64,000 nt of DNA from Pseudomonadota bacterium (GTDB lineage Bacteria > Pseudomonadota > Alphaproteobacteria > Sphingomonadales > Sphingomonadaceae): NCBI GenBank assembly GCA_023457895.1, contig JAEXAY010000017.1, positions 1 to 64,000 on the forward strand, written 5' to 3'. The position numbers and the translations under genes were made by a program. The notes beneath the pieces are model-generated. The model searched no databases and was not told the DNA's origin. It saw nothing but the letters and a program-made list of their open reading frames with translations. Positions 8,605 through 16,920 of the stretch are shown here, piece after piece (position 1 is the stretch's first letter; every line of letters starts with the position of its first letter).

Positions 8605-10482
8605 TTATCGCGTCTTCACATAGCGGCCGGGCGCGTCCTCGATTGCCTTCAATTTGCCCTTGCCGGGGATGCGCGCTCCTTGTGCCATCACTGTCTTGTT
8701 CGACTGGTCGTTGAGCCAATCGAACCAGTGCGGCCACCAGCTGCCGGGCGTTTCGTGCGCGCCCTCGATGAACTCGGCCAGCGTATGCGCCTTCTTGTGG
8801 TTGGTCCAATATTGATATTTGCCGTTTGAGGGCGGATTGACCACGCCCGCGATATGGCCGGACCCCGCGAGCAGGAACGTCACCGGCCCCTTGAAATGAT
8901 CGCGGATGCGCCAGACGCTTTCGGGCGGCGCAATATGGTCCTCGCGGCCCGCCTGGACATAGGAGGGCGTCTTGACCTTGGTGAGGTCGAGCTTCACCCC
9001 GCAGGCTGATAGCGCGCCGGGCTTCACCAGCTTGTTGTCGCGGTAGAGATCGGCGAGATAGTCCTTATGCCACCGCGCCGGAAGGTTGGTGGTATCGCCA
9101 TTCCAGTAGAGCAGGTCAAACGGCGCATAATCCTGCCCGAGCAGGTAGTTGTTGACCACATAGTTCCAGATGAGATCGCGGCCGCGCAAGGCGTTGAAGG
9201 TCGCGGCCATATAGCGCCCGTCGAGATAGCCGTCGCCCGACATCGCCTCGACCAGCCGCATTTGCGCATCGTCGATGAACAGTTTGAGGTCACCGGCCTT
9301 TTCGAAATCCACCTGCGCGGTGAAGAAGGTCGCCGACTTGACCTTTTTCTCCTCACCCCGGGCCGCCAGCACCGCGAGCGTGGCGGCGAGCGTCGTCCCG
9401 GCCACGCAATAGCCGATGGTGTGGACATTCTTGACGTCGAGCAGCGCGCGGACCTGATCGATCGCCTCGATCTGCGCGGCGATATAATCATCCCAGGCAA
9501 TATCCTTCATCGAGGAATCGGCCGATTTCCATGACACGACAAAGGTGCTGATGCCCTGGTCGACGCACCATTTGATGAAGCTTTTCTGCGGCGTCAGGTC
9601 GAGGATGTAGAAGCGGTTGATCCAGGGCGGGAAGACCAGCAGCGGCACTTCAAGCACCTTGTCCGTCACGGGGGTGTAGTGGACCAGCTGGAACAACGGG
9701 GTTTCGTAAATGACCTTGCCCGGCGTCGCGGCGAGATTGCGGCCGACTTCGAACGCGCTGAGGTCCGACTGGGTCATCTGCCCCTTCTTGAGGTCCGTCA
9801 GCATATGCTCCAGACCCTTGAGCAGGTTTTCGCCGCGCGTCTCGATGGTGCGCTCGATCACCTGCGGATTGGTCAGCGCGAAGTTCGACGGGCTCATCGC
9901 ATCGATGAGGCCACGGGTCGCGAAACGCAGCTGCTGTTTTTCGCCCGCGTTGAGGCCATCGACCGCATCGACCGTTTCCTCAAGCCGTTCTGCCAGCGTG
10001 AGATAGGATTGACGCATGAACTGGAACAGCGGGTGGTTGTGCCAGGCTTCATGGGCGAAGCGCTTGTCGCGCGCCCATTTGGCGTTCTGCTCCTCGCTCG
10101 GCGGCGAGGGCGGGAAACCGGTCATCGCGGCCGTCGCCATCTGCTGCCACATGGTGAGGCTGTTCGACCAGAAATTGGTTGCACCGACCAGCCAGTTATC
10201 CGGGTCGGCCGCGACCTGCTTGATGTCGGACACGGCCTCGATCGCGCGGTCGCCCATCACGCCGTCGGCCGATTGCATCGTCGCCAGCGCCTGCTGCCAT
10301 TTCGCCGGGTTCATCCATTCGGCCATGACCTGCTGCGCCTTTTCGGGCGTATAGGCCGAAAGGACAAACTCCATCAGCAACTGCTGGGCACGGCCCATCA
10401 CGCTGGTCCAGTGCTGCAGATCTTCAAGGCTGGGAAGGGGAGGCATCGGTGGCAGATCGCCGGTCGCTGAAGAATCGGTCAT
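8605..10482 (-). CDS. phaC: Class I poly(3-hydroxyalkanoate) synthase
   Basis: A 625-residue PHA synthase that polymerises (R)-3-hydroxyacyl-CoA into storage polyester on granule surfaces. The lipase-like box is GYCVAG with nucleophile Cys359. Asp515 in GREDHIAP and His543 in GSGHIAGVVN complete the triad. The N-terminal region (residues 1-240) and the PPWINRFYILDL segment fit class I enzymes, which do not need PhaE or PhaR. No phaA, phaB or phasin gene is adjacent. It faces alaC divergently. Confidence 0.95.
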   Translation of the reverse strand: MTDSSATGDLPPMPPLPSLEDLQHWTSVMGRAQQLLMEFVLSAYTPEKAQQVMAEWMNPAKWQQALATMQSADGVMGDRAIEAVSDIKQVAADPDNWLVGATNFWSNSLTMWQQMATAAMTGFPPSPPSEEQNAKWARDKRFAHEAWHNHPLFQFMRQSYLTLAERLEETVDAVDGLNAGEKQQLRFATRGLIDAMSPSNFALTNPQVIERTIETRGENLLKGLEHMLTDLKKGQMTQSDLSAFEVGRNLAATPGKVIYETPLFQLVHYTPVTDKVLEVPLLVFPPWINRFYILDLTPQKSFIKWCVDQGISTFVVSWKSADSSMKDIAWDDYIAAQIEAIDQVRALLDVKNVHTIGYCVAGTTLAATLAVLAARGEEKKVKSATFFTAQVDFEKAGDLKLFIDDAQMRLVEAMSGDGYLDGRYMAATFNALRGRDLIWNYVVNNYLLGQDYAPFDLLYWNGDTTNLPARWHKDYLADLYRDNKLVKPGALSACGVKLDLTKVKTPSYVQAGREDHIAPPESVWRIRDHFKGPVTFLLAGSGHIAGVVNPPSNGKYQYWTNHKKAHTLAEFIEGAHETPGSWWPHWFDWLNDQSNKTVMAQGARIPGKGKLKAIEDAPGRYVKTR

Positions 10483-10587
10483 TCGCTTTATCCTAGCGTG
10501 TCGGTTTCCCGCCCGTTATAGCATCGCGCACCGTGCTTTCGTCCAGTATGAAAAGCGCGTAATAACCTTATCTTGACGGGAAATATA

Positions 10588-11802
10588 ATGTCCGAGGAAT
10601 TCTACCGCATCAAGCGCCTGCCGCCCTATGTCATCGCAGAAGTCAATGCGATGCGCGCGGCCGCCCGCGCCCGCGGCGAGGACATTATCGACCTTGGCAT
10701 GGGCAATCCCGATCTGCCGCCTCCCCAGCATGTCATCGACAAGCTGTGCGAAGTCGCGCAGAAGCCGAGCGCGCACGGCTATTCACAGTCGAAAGGGATC
10801 CCAGGCCTGAGGAAGGCTCAGGCCAATTATTACGCCCGCCGCTTCGGCGTCGAGCTCGATCCCGAAACCGAGGTGGTGGTGACGATGGGGTCGAAGGAGG
10901 GGCTGTCCAGCCTCGCTACCGCGATCACCGGCCCCGGCGATGTCGTGCTCGCACCCAATCCGAGCTATCCGATCCATACCTTCGGCTTCATCATCGCCGG
11001 CGCGACGATCCGCTCGGTGCCGACCACGCCCGACGAACGCTATTGGGAAAGCCTCGAGCGGGCGATGGCCTTCACGGTGCCGCGCCCCTCGGTGCTCATC
11101 GTCAACTATCCGTCAAACCCGACCGCCGAGGTGGTGGACCTCGCCTTCTACGAACGGCTGGTCGCCTGGGCCAAGGAAAACAAGGTATGGGTGGTGTCCG
11201 ACCTTGCCTATTCCGAGCTTTATTATGACGGCAACCCGACGCCTTCGATCCTTCAGGTCAAGGGCGCCAAGGATGTCGCGATCGAGTTCACCTCGATGTC
11301 GAAAACCTATTCGATGGCGGGCTGGCGCATGGGCTTCGCGGTCGGCAACAAGCACCTCATTTCGGCACTCACGCGGGTCAAATCCTATCTCGATTATGGC
11401 GCGTTCACGCCGATTCAGGCGGCCGCCTGCGCCGCGCTGAATGGCCCGCAGGACATCGTCGCGGCCAACCGCGAGCTTTACCAGAAGCGCCGCGATGTCC
11501 TTGTTGAAAGCTTCGGCCGCGCCGGATGGGAGATCCCGCCGTCGCGCGCCTCCATGTTCTGCTGGGCGCCGCTTCCGCCCGCGCTCGCGCACATGGGCAG
11601 CCTGGAATTTTCCAAGCAGCTGATCCAGCATGCCGGTGTCGCGGTCGCCGCAGGCGTCGGCTATGGCGAGGAAGGCGAAGGCTATGTCCGCATCGCCATG
11701 GTGGAAAATGAGCAGCGCATCCGCCAGGCGGCACGAAACGTGAAGCGCTATCTCCAGCAGATGGGCGTCAACAGCGCGACCGCCGCGGCCGGAGGCAAAT
11801 GA
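10588..11802 (+). CDS. alaC: AlaC-type alanine aminotransferase
   Basis: A 404-residue class I/II PLP aminotransferase. The sequence follows E. coli AlaC closely: RIKRLPPYV near the start, IIDLGMGNPD, VTMGSKEGLSSL, LAPNPSYPIH and VNYPSNPTAE. The PLP lysine is in SMSKTYSMAGWRMG. The expected reaction is pyruvate plus glutamate giving alanine, though related enzymes also act on LL-diaminopimelate. The ATG at 10588 is preferred over an upstream in-frame TTG. The stop overlaps the next start by ATGA, which coupled it to the DUF2061 gene. Confidence 0.88.
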   Translation: MSEEFYRIKRLPPYVIAEVNAMRAAARARGEDIIDLGMGNPDLPPPQHVIDKLCEVAQKPSAHGYSQSKGIPGLRKAQANYYARRFGVELDPETEVVVTMGSKEGLSSLATAITGPGDVVLAPNPSYPIHTFGFIIAGATIRSVPTTPDERYWESLERAMAFTVPRPSVLIVNYPSNPTAEVVDLAFYERLVAWAKENKVWVVSDLAYSELYYDGNPTPSILQVKGAKDVAIEFTSMSKTYSMAGWRMGFAVGNKHLISALTRVKSYLDYGAFTPIQAAACAALNGPQDIVAANRELYQKRRDVLVESFGRAGWEIPPSRASMFCWAPLPPALAHMGSLEFSKQLIQHAGVAVAAGVGYGEEGEGYVRIAMVENEQRIRQAARNVKRYLQQMGVNSATAAAGGK

Positions 11803-12097
11803 TCCTCGACAAGGTCATCAAGGGCGCGCAAAGCCATCGGCGCTCCTTGGCCAAGTCGGTGCCTGACGGATATTGGGCAGCATCGATACCTTCATTCTCG
11901 GCCTGTTGTTCACCCGCGGCAATGCCAAGGTCGCGGGTGCGATTGCCGGGACCGGGGTCATCACCAAGATTTTCCTCTATTATTTCCACGAGCGGATGTG
12001 GTCCTTCTCGCGCTGGGGTCTGCGCGATGCGAGGCCCGGCGAGATACCCGGCCCGCAGGAAGAGGAATTGTTCGATCCGGTGCCGCCCCGATCCTGA
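11799..12097 (+). pseudogene. Frameshifted DUF2061 membrane protein gene
   Basis: The first frame, opened by an ATGA overlap with alaC, reads 21 family-like residues ending HRRSLAKSV. The family then expects a Trp-Arg-Ile-x-Gly-Ser-Ile-Asp-Thr stretch. That continuation is in another frame (GSIDTFILGLLFTRG, then ITKIFLYYFHERMWSF) starting about base 11867. At the junction two bases remain where a codon is expected, and the next codon is TGA (11864-11866) in place of the Trp TGG. The gene therefore seems broken by a 1-bp loss plus a stop. A TTG at 11873 could still express a shortened 74-residue form. A sequencing error is possible. Confidence 0.75.
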
Positions 12098-12108
12098 GCA
12101 TCACGATC

Positions 12109-12597
12109 ATGGACCCGCTTCCTAATCTCCCCAGCCTGTCTACCGTCTCCGCGGCGATCCAGCTGGCGATCGCGCCGGTGTTCCTGCTCGCAGGGCTCGG
12201 AGCTTTCCTCAACGTGTGCGTGAGCCGCCTCGCGCGCATCATCGACCGCGCGCGGATCGTCGAGGAACTCATCGTCAACGCGCCGCAAGGGGCCGCTCCC
12301 AAGCGTTATATATGGGAAATCAACCGCCTCGACCGGCGGATGCGGGTGGTCAACAATGCCATTTTCCTCACCGTGGCGAGTGCGGTGGTTATATGCGCCG
12401 TCGTCTGCCTGATGTTCCTCGCGGTGCTGATCGAGCCGCCACTGGGGCCCGCCATCGCGGTGCTGTTCATCCTCTCGATGCTGCTGATTACCGCAGCGTT
12501 CGCGACCTTCCTCCACGAGGTCCGGCTTGCCGCCAAGACCATCCGTGTCCGAGACGAGGTGCTGAACTACCGGCTCGAAGGGATCGACGAGGAATGA
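12109..12597 (+). CDS. DUF2721 family membrane protein
   Basis: A 162-residue membrane protein of unknown function. One hydrophobic segment lies at about 13-38 and a pair at about 83-135 (AIFLTVASAVVICAVVCLMFLAVLI, then AIAVLFILSMLLITAAFATF). The cytosolic loop contains RLARIIDRARIVEE and NRLDRRMRVVNNAI, which are typical of DUF2721. The ATG at 12109 gives family length. It follows the broken DUF2061 gene by 11 bp and converges on the amylase gene with a 4-bp gap. Confidence 0.82.
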   Translation: MDPLPNLPSLSTVSAAIQLAIAPVFLLAGLGAFLNVCVSRLARIIDRARIVEELIVNAPQGAAPKRYIWEINRLDRRMRVVNNAIFLTVASAVVICAVVCLMFLAVLIEPPLGPAIAVLFILSMLLITAAFATFLHEVRLAAKTIRVRDEVLNYRLEGIDEE

Positions 12598-12601
12598 GCG
12601 T

Positions 12602-14002
12602 TCAGCGCGCCATCACCCGGTAGCCCCACGCCGGGATGGTCATGTTGCCGCCCGCTCTCAGCGTAACCCGCTTGCCGTCGGCATAATCCTTGTAGGTTCC
12701 GGCGGCATGGCCATCGCTGAACTTGAACGTCACCGGCGCGTTCGACAAATTGAACGCGGCGAACACCGTATTTCTGCCGCCCCGGCGGATGAAGCTGAAT
12801 ATCTGTTTCGGCTGGTCGTTTTCGACCTTCTCCATCCGCGCGCCCCATTTGCCGTTCCACAGCGCCGGGTTGGCCTTCTTGAACGCAAACAGTTTGCGAT
12901 AATGACCGGCGAGGTTGCACGGTTTCCACTGGATCGGATCTTTCTCGAAAAATTCGAGCCGCCTGGTGTTGCAGGCTTCCTGCCCATTATGGAGCAGGGG
13001 AATGCCCTCGCCCACCACCGACAGCGCGATCGCCGCCTCGAGCGCATTGCCAAAGGCTTCATATTGTGTGCCTTCCCAGCTGTTCTTGTCGTGGTTCTCG
13101 ACGAACATCATCTGCATCGATTCGCGCGGGAAGCTCGATTCGGTCGCGCTGTAATAGCCATAGAGCGCGGTCGCATCGGCCTTTCCTTGCGCGATATTGT
13201 GCATCGCATTGTACCAGTCCCACGCATAGGTCGCATCGAACGCCTTGTAGTGAAGGTCGCGGCTTGCCCATTCGGCGAGCATGAAAACGGGCTTGATCTT
13301 GTCGAGTTCGGCGCGTGTGGTTTCCCAGAAATCGATCGGCACATAGCCCGCGACATCGGCGCGGAACCCGTCGACCCCCACATCGCGCACCCAATATTTC
13401 ATCGCTTCCATCACATGCTGGCGCACCTCTGGGCGGTCGTAATTGAGATCGATAATGTCCGACCAGTCCCACCACGGCGTCGGATGCGGCTTGCCCTGCC
13501 AGTCCTGCTCGTAATTGCGCATGTCGGCGGTGAGCGGGTTGTCCCAGGCTGTATGGTTCGCCACCCAGTCGAGGATGACGTGCATTCCCTGCTGGTGGGC
13601 GGCGTCGACAAAGGCCTTGAGGTCGTCGAGCGTGCCGAATTCCGGATTGACGCGATAATAGTCCTTCACCGCATAATAGGAGCCGAGCGTGCCCTTGCGG
13701 TTCTTTATCCCGATCGGATGGATCGGCATCAGCCAGATGATGTCGACGCCTTGCGCCTTGAGCCGGGGAAGTTGCTTTTGCGCGGCCTTGAACGTGCCTT
13801 CGGGGGTAAACTGGCGGGTGTTGAGTTCATACAGCGTCGCCGCCCTGGCCCAGTCCGGCGCGCTGATGCTGACGAGTGGCTTGGGCTGGTAGAGCGGGCT
13901 GGAAACAGGCGGCATCTTCGCTACCTGCTCGGGCGTTTGCGCCATCGTCGGCGCAGTCATTGCCGCCGCGGCAAGGGCAAGGGTCAGCGTCAGCCGTTTC
14001 AT
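12602..14002 (-). CDS. Secreted GH13 alpha-amylase family glycoside hydrolase
   Basis: A 466-residue enzyme with a signal peptide (MKRLTLTLALAAAAMTAPTMAQ). The GH13 conserved regions are present: DWVANHT, the nucleophile Asp in GFRADVAG, the acid/base Glu in FMLAEWAS and the transition-state Asp in FVENHDKNS. A C-terminal beta domain follows from about residue 385. It probably acts on alpha-glucans or maltooligosaccharides in the periplasm or outside; exact specificity is unclear. Two adjacent ATGs exist; the second has the better spacing from AGGAG. No other starch-use genes are near. Confidence 0.9.
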   Translation of the reverse strand: MKRLTLTLALAAAAMTAPTMAQTPEQVAKMPPVSSPLYQPKPLVSISAPDWARAATLYELNTRQFTPEGTFKAAQKQLPRLKAQGVDIIWLMPIHPIGIKNRKGTLGSYYAVKDYYRVNPEFGTLDDLKAFVDAAHQQGMHVILDWVANHTAWDNPLTADMRNYEQDWQGKPHPTPWWDWSDIIDLNYDRPEVRQHVMEAMKYWVRDVGVDGFRADVAGYVPIDFWETTRAELDKIKPVFMLAEWASRDLHYKAFDATYAWDWYNAMHNIAQGKADATALYGYYSATESSFPRESMQMMFVENHDKNSWEGTQYEAFGNALEAAIALSVVGEGIPLLHNGQEACNTRRLEFFEKDPIQWKPCNLAGHYRKLFAFKKANPALWNGKWGARMEKVENDQPKQIFSFIRRGGRNTVFAAFNLSNAPVTFKFSDGHAAGTYKDYADGKRVTLRAGGNMTIPAWGYRVMAR

Positions 14003-14087
14003 CATCCGTCTCCTGTTATGTGCCGGGAGAGACTAGCGCATGACCGCCCGATTGCCAGTTGAGGACATTCGTATGTAACACAATGCT

Positions 14088-14231
14088 CCACCCTCCCTTT
14101 CAGGGAGGGTCGAAAAATGGACGCAGTCGATTTTTCGGGGTGGGTAAAGCGCCAATGGGAATACGCGCCGGTGAGGTTTGACCCACCCCCACCAGACATG
14201 CCGTCTTTTGCCCTCTCTGGAAGGGGTGGTA
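14088..14231. repeat. Mosaic of nested inverted repeats between two genes
   Basis: The stretch starts with the CCACCCTCCCT/AGGGAGGGT hairpin (14088-14110). It continues with an inverted pair CGAAAAAT/ATTTTTCG, then GGGTGGGT opposed by ACCCACCC, and ends with CTCTGGAAGGGGTGG. It fills most of the 236 bp between the amylase start and the next stop codon. No coding frame is convincing. It looks like a small non-autonomous repeat of the same family as 8574-8598. Confidence 0.6.
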
Positions 14232-14238
14232 TGCTGCT

Positions 14239-15426
14239 TTACCGGCGATGCCAGCTTGCGACCGAGCGGCTGACGCCCTGCATCATTACCATGCGGTCGG
14301 GGATCGGTGCGGTGGTCGATCCCATCATCACCACGACCGCGTAACGTGTACCATCGGGCGCGGTCATGATGCCGACGTCATTATAGCCGGTCTGCATCGC
14401 GCCATAGACCTGCCCGGTGCCGGTCTTGTGAAGGAAGCGCCAGCCCGAAGGGACTCCGGCCTTGAGCCGGTTGGGGCCGCTGCGCGTGCGCTCCATCGTC
14501 TGCAGCATCAGGCGGGTCGAGGCGGGCGAGAGAAGTTCGCCGCGCGCTAGACGGCCGAGGGCGTGGGCGATCGCTTCGGGCGCCGCCCCGTCGATCGGGT
14601 CCGCGACATAATTGTTGAGCAGCCGCTGTCGCGTCTCGCCCGGAATCTGCGCGCGGGCGCGTTCGAAATTGTTACCGAGCGAATAGCTTTGTTTCCACGT
14701 CATTCCGGCGATGGTTGACTGCATGTGGCGTTCCCCTTCGGAAAAGCGCACATTGGTAATGCCCTTTTCGCGGAAGAAGGCACGTACCGCTGCCGGACCA
14801 CCGGCATAGCGCAGCAGCGAATCATTGGCGGTGCAGTCGCTCGTCGTGACCGACTGTTCGAGCAGGCTGCGCACGGTCTCGTGGACCTGACCATATTTGA
14901 GCACCCGCGCGCGGATCGGCTGGTGAAACAGGGTGAGGTCGTTCATCCCGATCACCACCTCGTCGTCAAGCGTCATCAGCCCCTTGTCGATCTTGTCGAG
15001 GATGGTCATCGCGACCCAGATTTTCGACACGCTCTGCTGCGGGAACAGCTCGTTGCCGCGCTGCGACACCGACCAGTCGCCATCGATGCGGCGCACCGCT
15101 ACCCCGGTCTTGCCCGGGAAGGCGCGCCACAGTTCGAACAGCTCGGATTCAAGTTGCGGCGCGGGCCGGTTGAAACCCACGCTGCCGGAGGGCGCGGGCT
15201 GATAAGGCGGGCGGACCGGGGGCGTGGTGGAAGGCACCGGGCGCGGCGCGGCGGAAATCGGCGGAACCGGAACGGTGTTGCGCGGCGGCACCGGCCTTTT
15301 GGGTGCGGGCTGCGCGACCGGTTTCGCCCGCGCCGGCGGCGGACTCGACGGTGCGACACAGGCCGCGAGCGCAACCATCGCCAGACCCGAAGTGATTTTA
15401 CCCAGATGAAATATTTTGAATGACAT
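14239..15426 (-). CDS. Beta-lactamase-like serine hydrolase lipoprotein
   Basis: A 395-residue protein with a lipobox ending LAAC (Cys23). A Pro-rich linker (about residues 25-90) precedes a class A beta-lactamase fold. Motif 1 is S132-V-S-K135, and motif 3 is K334-T-G. Motif 2, normally Ser-Asp-Asn, reads S196-D-C198, so the Asn is replaced. A Glu corresponding to the omega-loop general base may be in SEGERHMQ. It could be a lactamase relative, a peptidoglycan hydrolase/esterase, or an inactive binder. AGGGTCGGGGC precedes the ATG. It is not near a lactamase regulator. Confidence 0.82.
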   Translation of the reverse strand: MSFKIFHLGKITSGLAMVALAACVAPSSPPPARAKPVAQPAPKRPVPPRNTVPVPPISAAPRPVPSTTPPVRPPYQPAPSGSVGFNRPAPQLESELFELWRAFPGKTGVAVRRIDGDWSVSQRGNELFPQQSVSKIWVAMTILDKIDKGLMTLDDEVVIGMNDLTLFHQPIRARVLKYGQVHETVRSLLEQSVTTSDCTANDSLLRYAGGPAAVRAFFREKGITNVRFSEGERHMQSTIAGMTWKQSYSLGNNFERARAQIPGETRQRLLNNYVADPIDGAAPEAIAHALGRLARGELLSPASTRLMLQTMERTRSGPNRLKAGVPSGWRFLHKTGTGQVYGAMQTGYNDVGIMTAPDGTRYAVVVMMGSTTAPIPDRMVMMQGVSRSVASWHRR

Positions 15427-15543
15427 GCCCCGACCCTGCGCGAAACGGCCTGAGCCAAGCCTTAACGGGAGGCGATTCGCTCACGCAACCGCGTGGCGGC
15501 GCTTTGCGACGAGCCGAGTCATTTACGGGGGCGGAGCGTGATT

Positions 15544-16779
15544 TTAACGCGCCTGCATCGACGCCGCGACCGCCTCGTTCGCGCGCATCACGCGCAGCAC
15601 ATTGCCCTGTGCGATCTTCGCCATGTCCGCCTTGCTGTAGCCGCGCCGCGCCAGCTCGGCGAATAGCGCGGGATAGGTCGAGATATTCTCGAGCCCCTGC
15701 GGCAGGATGGCAACGCCGCCGAAATCGCCGCCGATGCCGACATGGTCGATCCCCGCCACCTTGCGGATATGATCGATATGATCGGCCACATCGCTGATCG
15801 TCGCGACCGGGCGCGGATTGGCGGCGAGCCAGGCGTCGATCGCGGCCTTTGTGCCCGCCGGATCGCCGCTGTGGCGCATTTTCAGCTCGGCCTCGGCGCC
15901 CGCCTGCCGGATGTCATGATCGCGCACCTTCTGGCTCAGGAAGCCGGGCACGAACGTGACCATCACCACGCCGCCATTCTGCTTCATCCGGGCAAGCACG
16001 CTGTCGGGCACATTGCGCGGATGATTGTCGATGGCGCGCGCGTTGCTGTGGGTGAACAGCACCGGCGCGCTGCTTGCGTCGAGCGCATCGTTCATCGTGG
16101 CCTCGCTGGTATGCGAGAGGTCGACGATCATGCCGAGCCGGTTCATTTCGCGGATCATCGCGACGCCGAGCGGGGAAAGGCCATCGCTCTTCGGCGCATC
16201 GCAGCAGCTGTCAGCCCAATCGACCGTGCTGTTGTGCGTGAGCGTCATGTAGCGCACCCCGAGATTGTAGAATTGCCGCAGAACGGCAGGGGAGCTGGCG
16301 ACCGCGCCGCCGCCTTCCATCCCCTTCATTCCCGCCACCTTGCCGGCCTTCATCGCCGCTTCAAAGTCGCGCGTCCGCGTGACGAGGGTGAAGGTGCCGG
16401 GATATTTGGCGACCATCCGGTCGACGCTGTCAATCTGCTCGAGCACCGCCTTCATCGCTTCGAGCGGGGGCAGCTTGGCATCGACATAGACCGACCAGAA
16501 CTGGCCGCCGAGCCGGCCTGCGCGCAGCGACGGGATGTCGGTATGGACCTTGGCCAGCATGTCCGCAGGAAGGCCGTTGAGATCGACCCTGGACCAGTCA
16601 TTGCCATAATATTCGCGGATCTGCTCGGGAAGGTCGTTATGCCCGTCGACCACGGGCGCGGCCTTGAGCGCGGCCTCGGCCACCGCTTCGGGCGATTGCT
16701 GGGCGATGGCGGGCGAGCAGGCGAGCAGCGCGGTGGCGGCGGCGAAATGGCCCAATCGCATAATCATCAATCTCGCCAT
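15544..16779 (-). CDS. Secreted membrane dipeptidase (peptidase M19)
   Basis: A 411-residue zinc dipeptidase of the renal dipeptidase family with a signal peptide ending SPAIAQ. The metal motif H47-N-D49 is in VVDGHNDLPEQ. The remaining ligands are in VDLSHTS, FTHSNARAI and GIDHVGIGGDFGG. It should hydrolyse dipeptides in the periplasm. The first of three close Met codons is preferred because GGGGAG lies 8 bases upstream. It probably forms its own transcript, between the lactamase-like gene and nadB on the same strand. Confidence 0.92.
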   Translation of the reverse strand: MARLMIMRLGHFAAATALLACSPAIAQQSPEAVAEAALKAAPVVDGHNDLPEQIREYYGNDWSRVDLNGLPADMLAKVHTDIPSLRAGRLGGQFWSVYVDAKLPPLEAMKAVLEQIDSVDRMVAKYPGTFTLVTRTRDFEAAMKAGKVAGMKGMEGGGAVASSPAVLRQFYNLGVRYMTLTHNSTVDWADSCCDAPKSDGLSPLGVAMIREMNRLGMIVDLSHTSEATMNDALDASSAPVLFTHSNARAIDNHPRNVPDSVLARMKQNGGVVMVTFVPGFLSQKVRDHDIRQAGAEAELKMRHSGDPAGTKAAIDAWLAANPRPVATISDVADHIDHIRKVAGIDHVGIGGDFGGVAILPQGLENISTYPALFAELARRGYSKADMAKIAQGNVLRVMRANEAVAASMQAR

Positions 16780-16810
16780 TCCTCAATCTCCCCGGTGCGG
16801 CTTTTCGTTT

Positions 16811-16890
16811 ATCCGTAGCCCTGAGCTCGTCGCAGGGCGTTGCGGGAACAGCGCTAACCGACCCGGCTTGCTTCGACAAGCTCTGCGCCG
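16811..16890. repeat. Decayed copy of the GAGC-TGTCGAAG repeat pair
   Basis: The segment contains CCCTGAGCTCGTCGCAGGGC and, in the opposite orientation, GCTTCGACAAGCTC. Both resemble the better copies at 18563-18644 with several changes. It lies between the dipeptidase start and the nadB stop. Confidence 0.5.
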
Positions 16891-16920
16891 TGGATTTGGC
16901 TGGAGCGGGCTAAGCGCGCA

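Noticed and set aside
11873..12097. Intact 74-residue DUF2061 protein from the TTG at 11873
   Set aside because: The family extends upstream of this point and the missing part is present in another frame coupled to alaC, so a broken gene explains the sequence better. A residual short product cannot be excluded.
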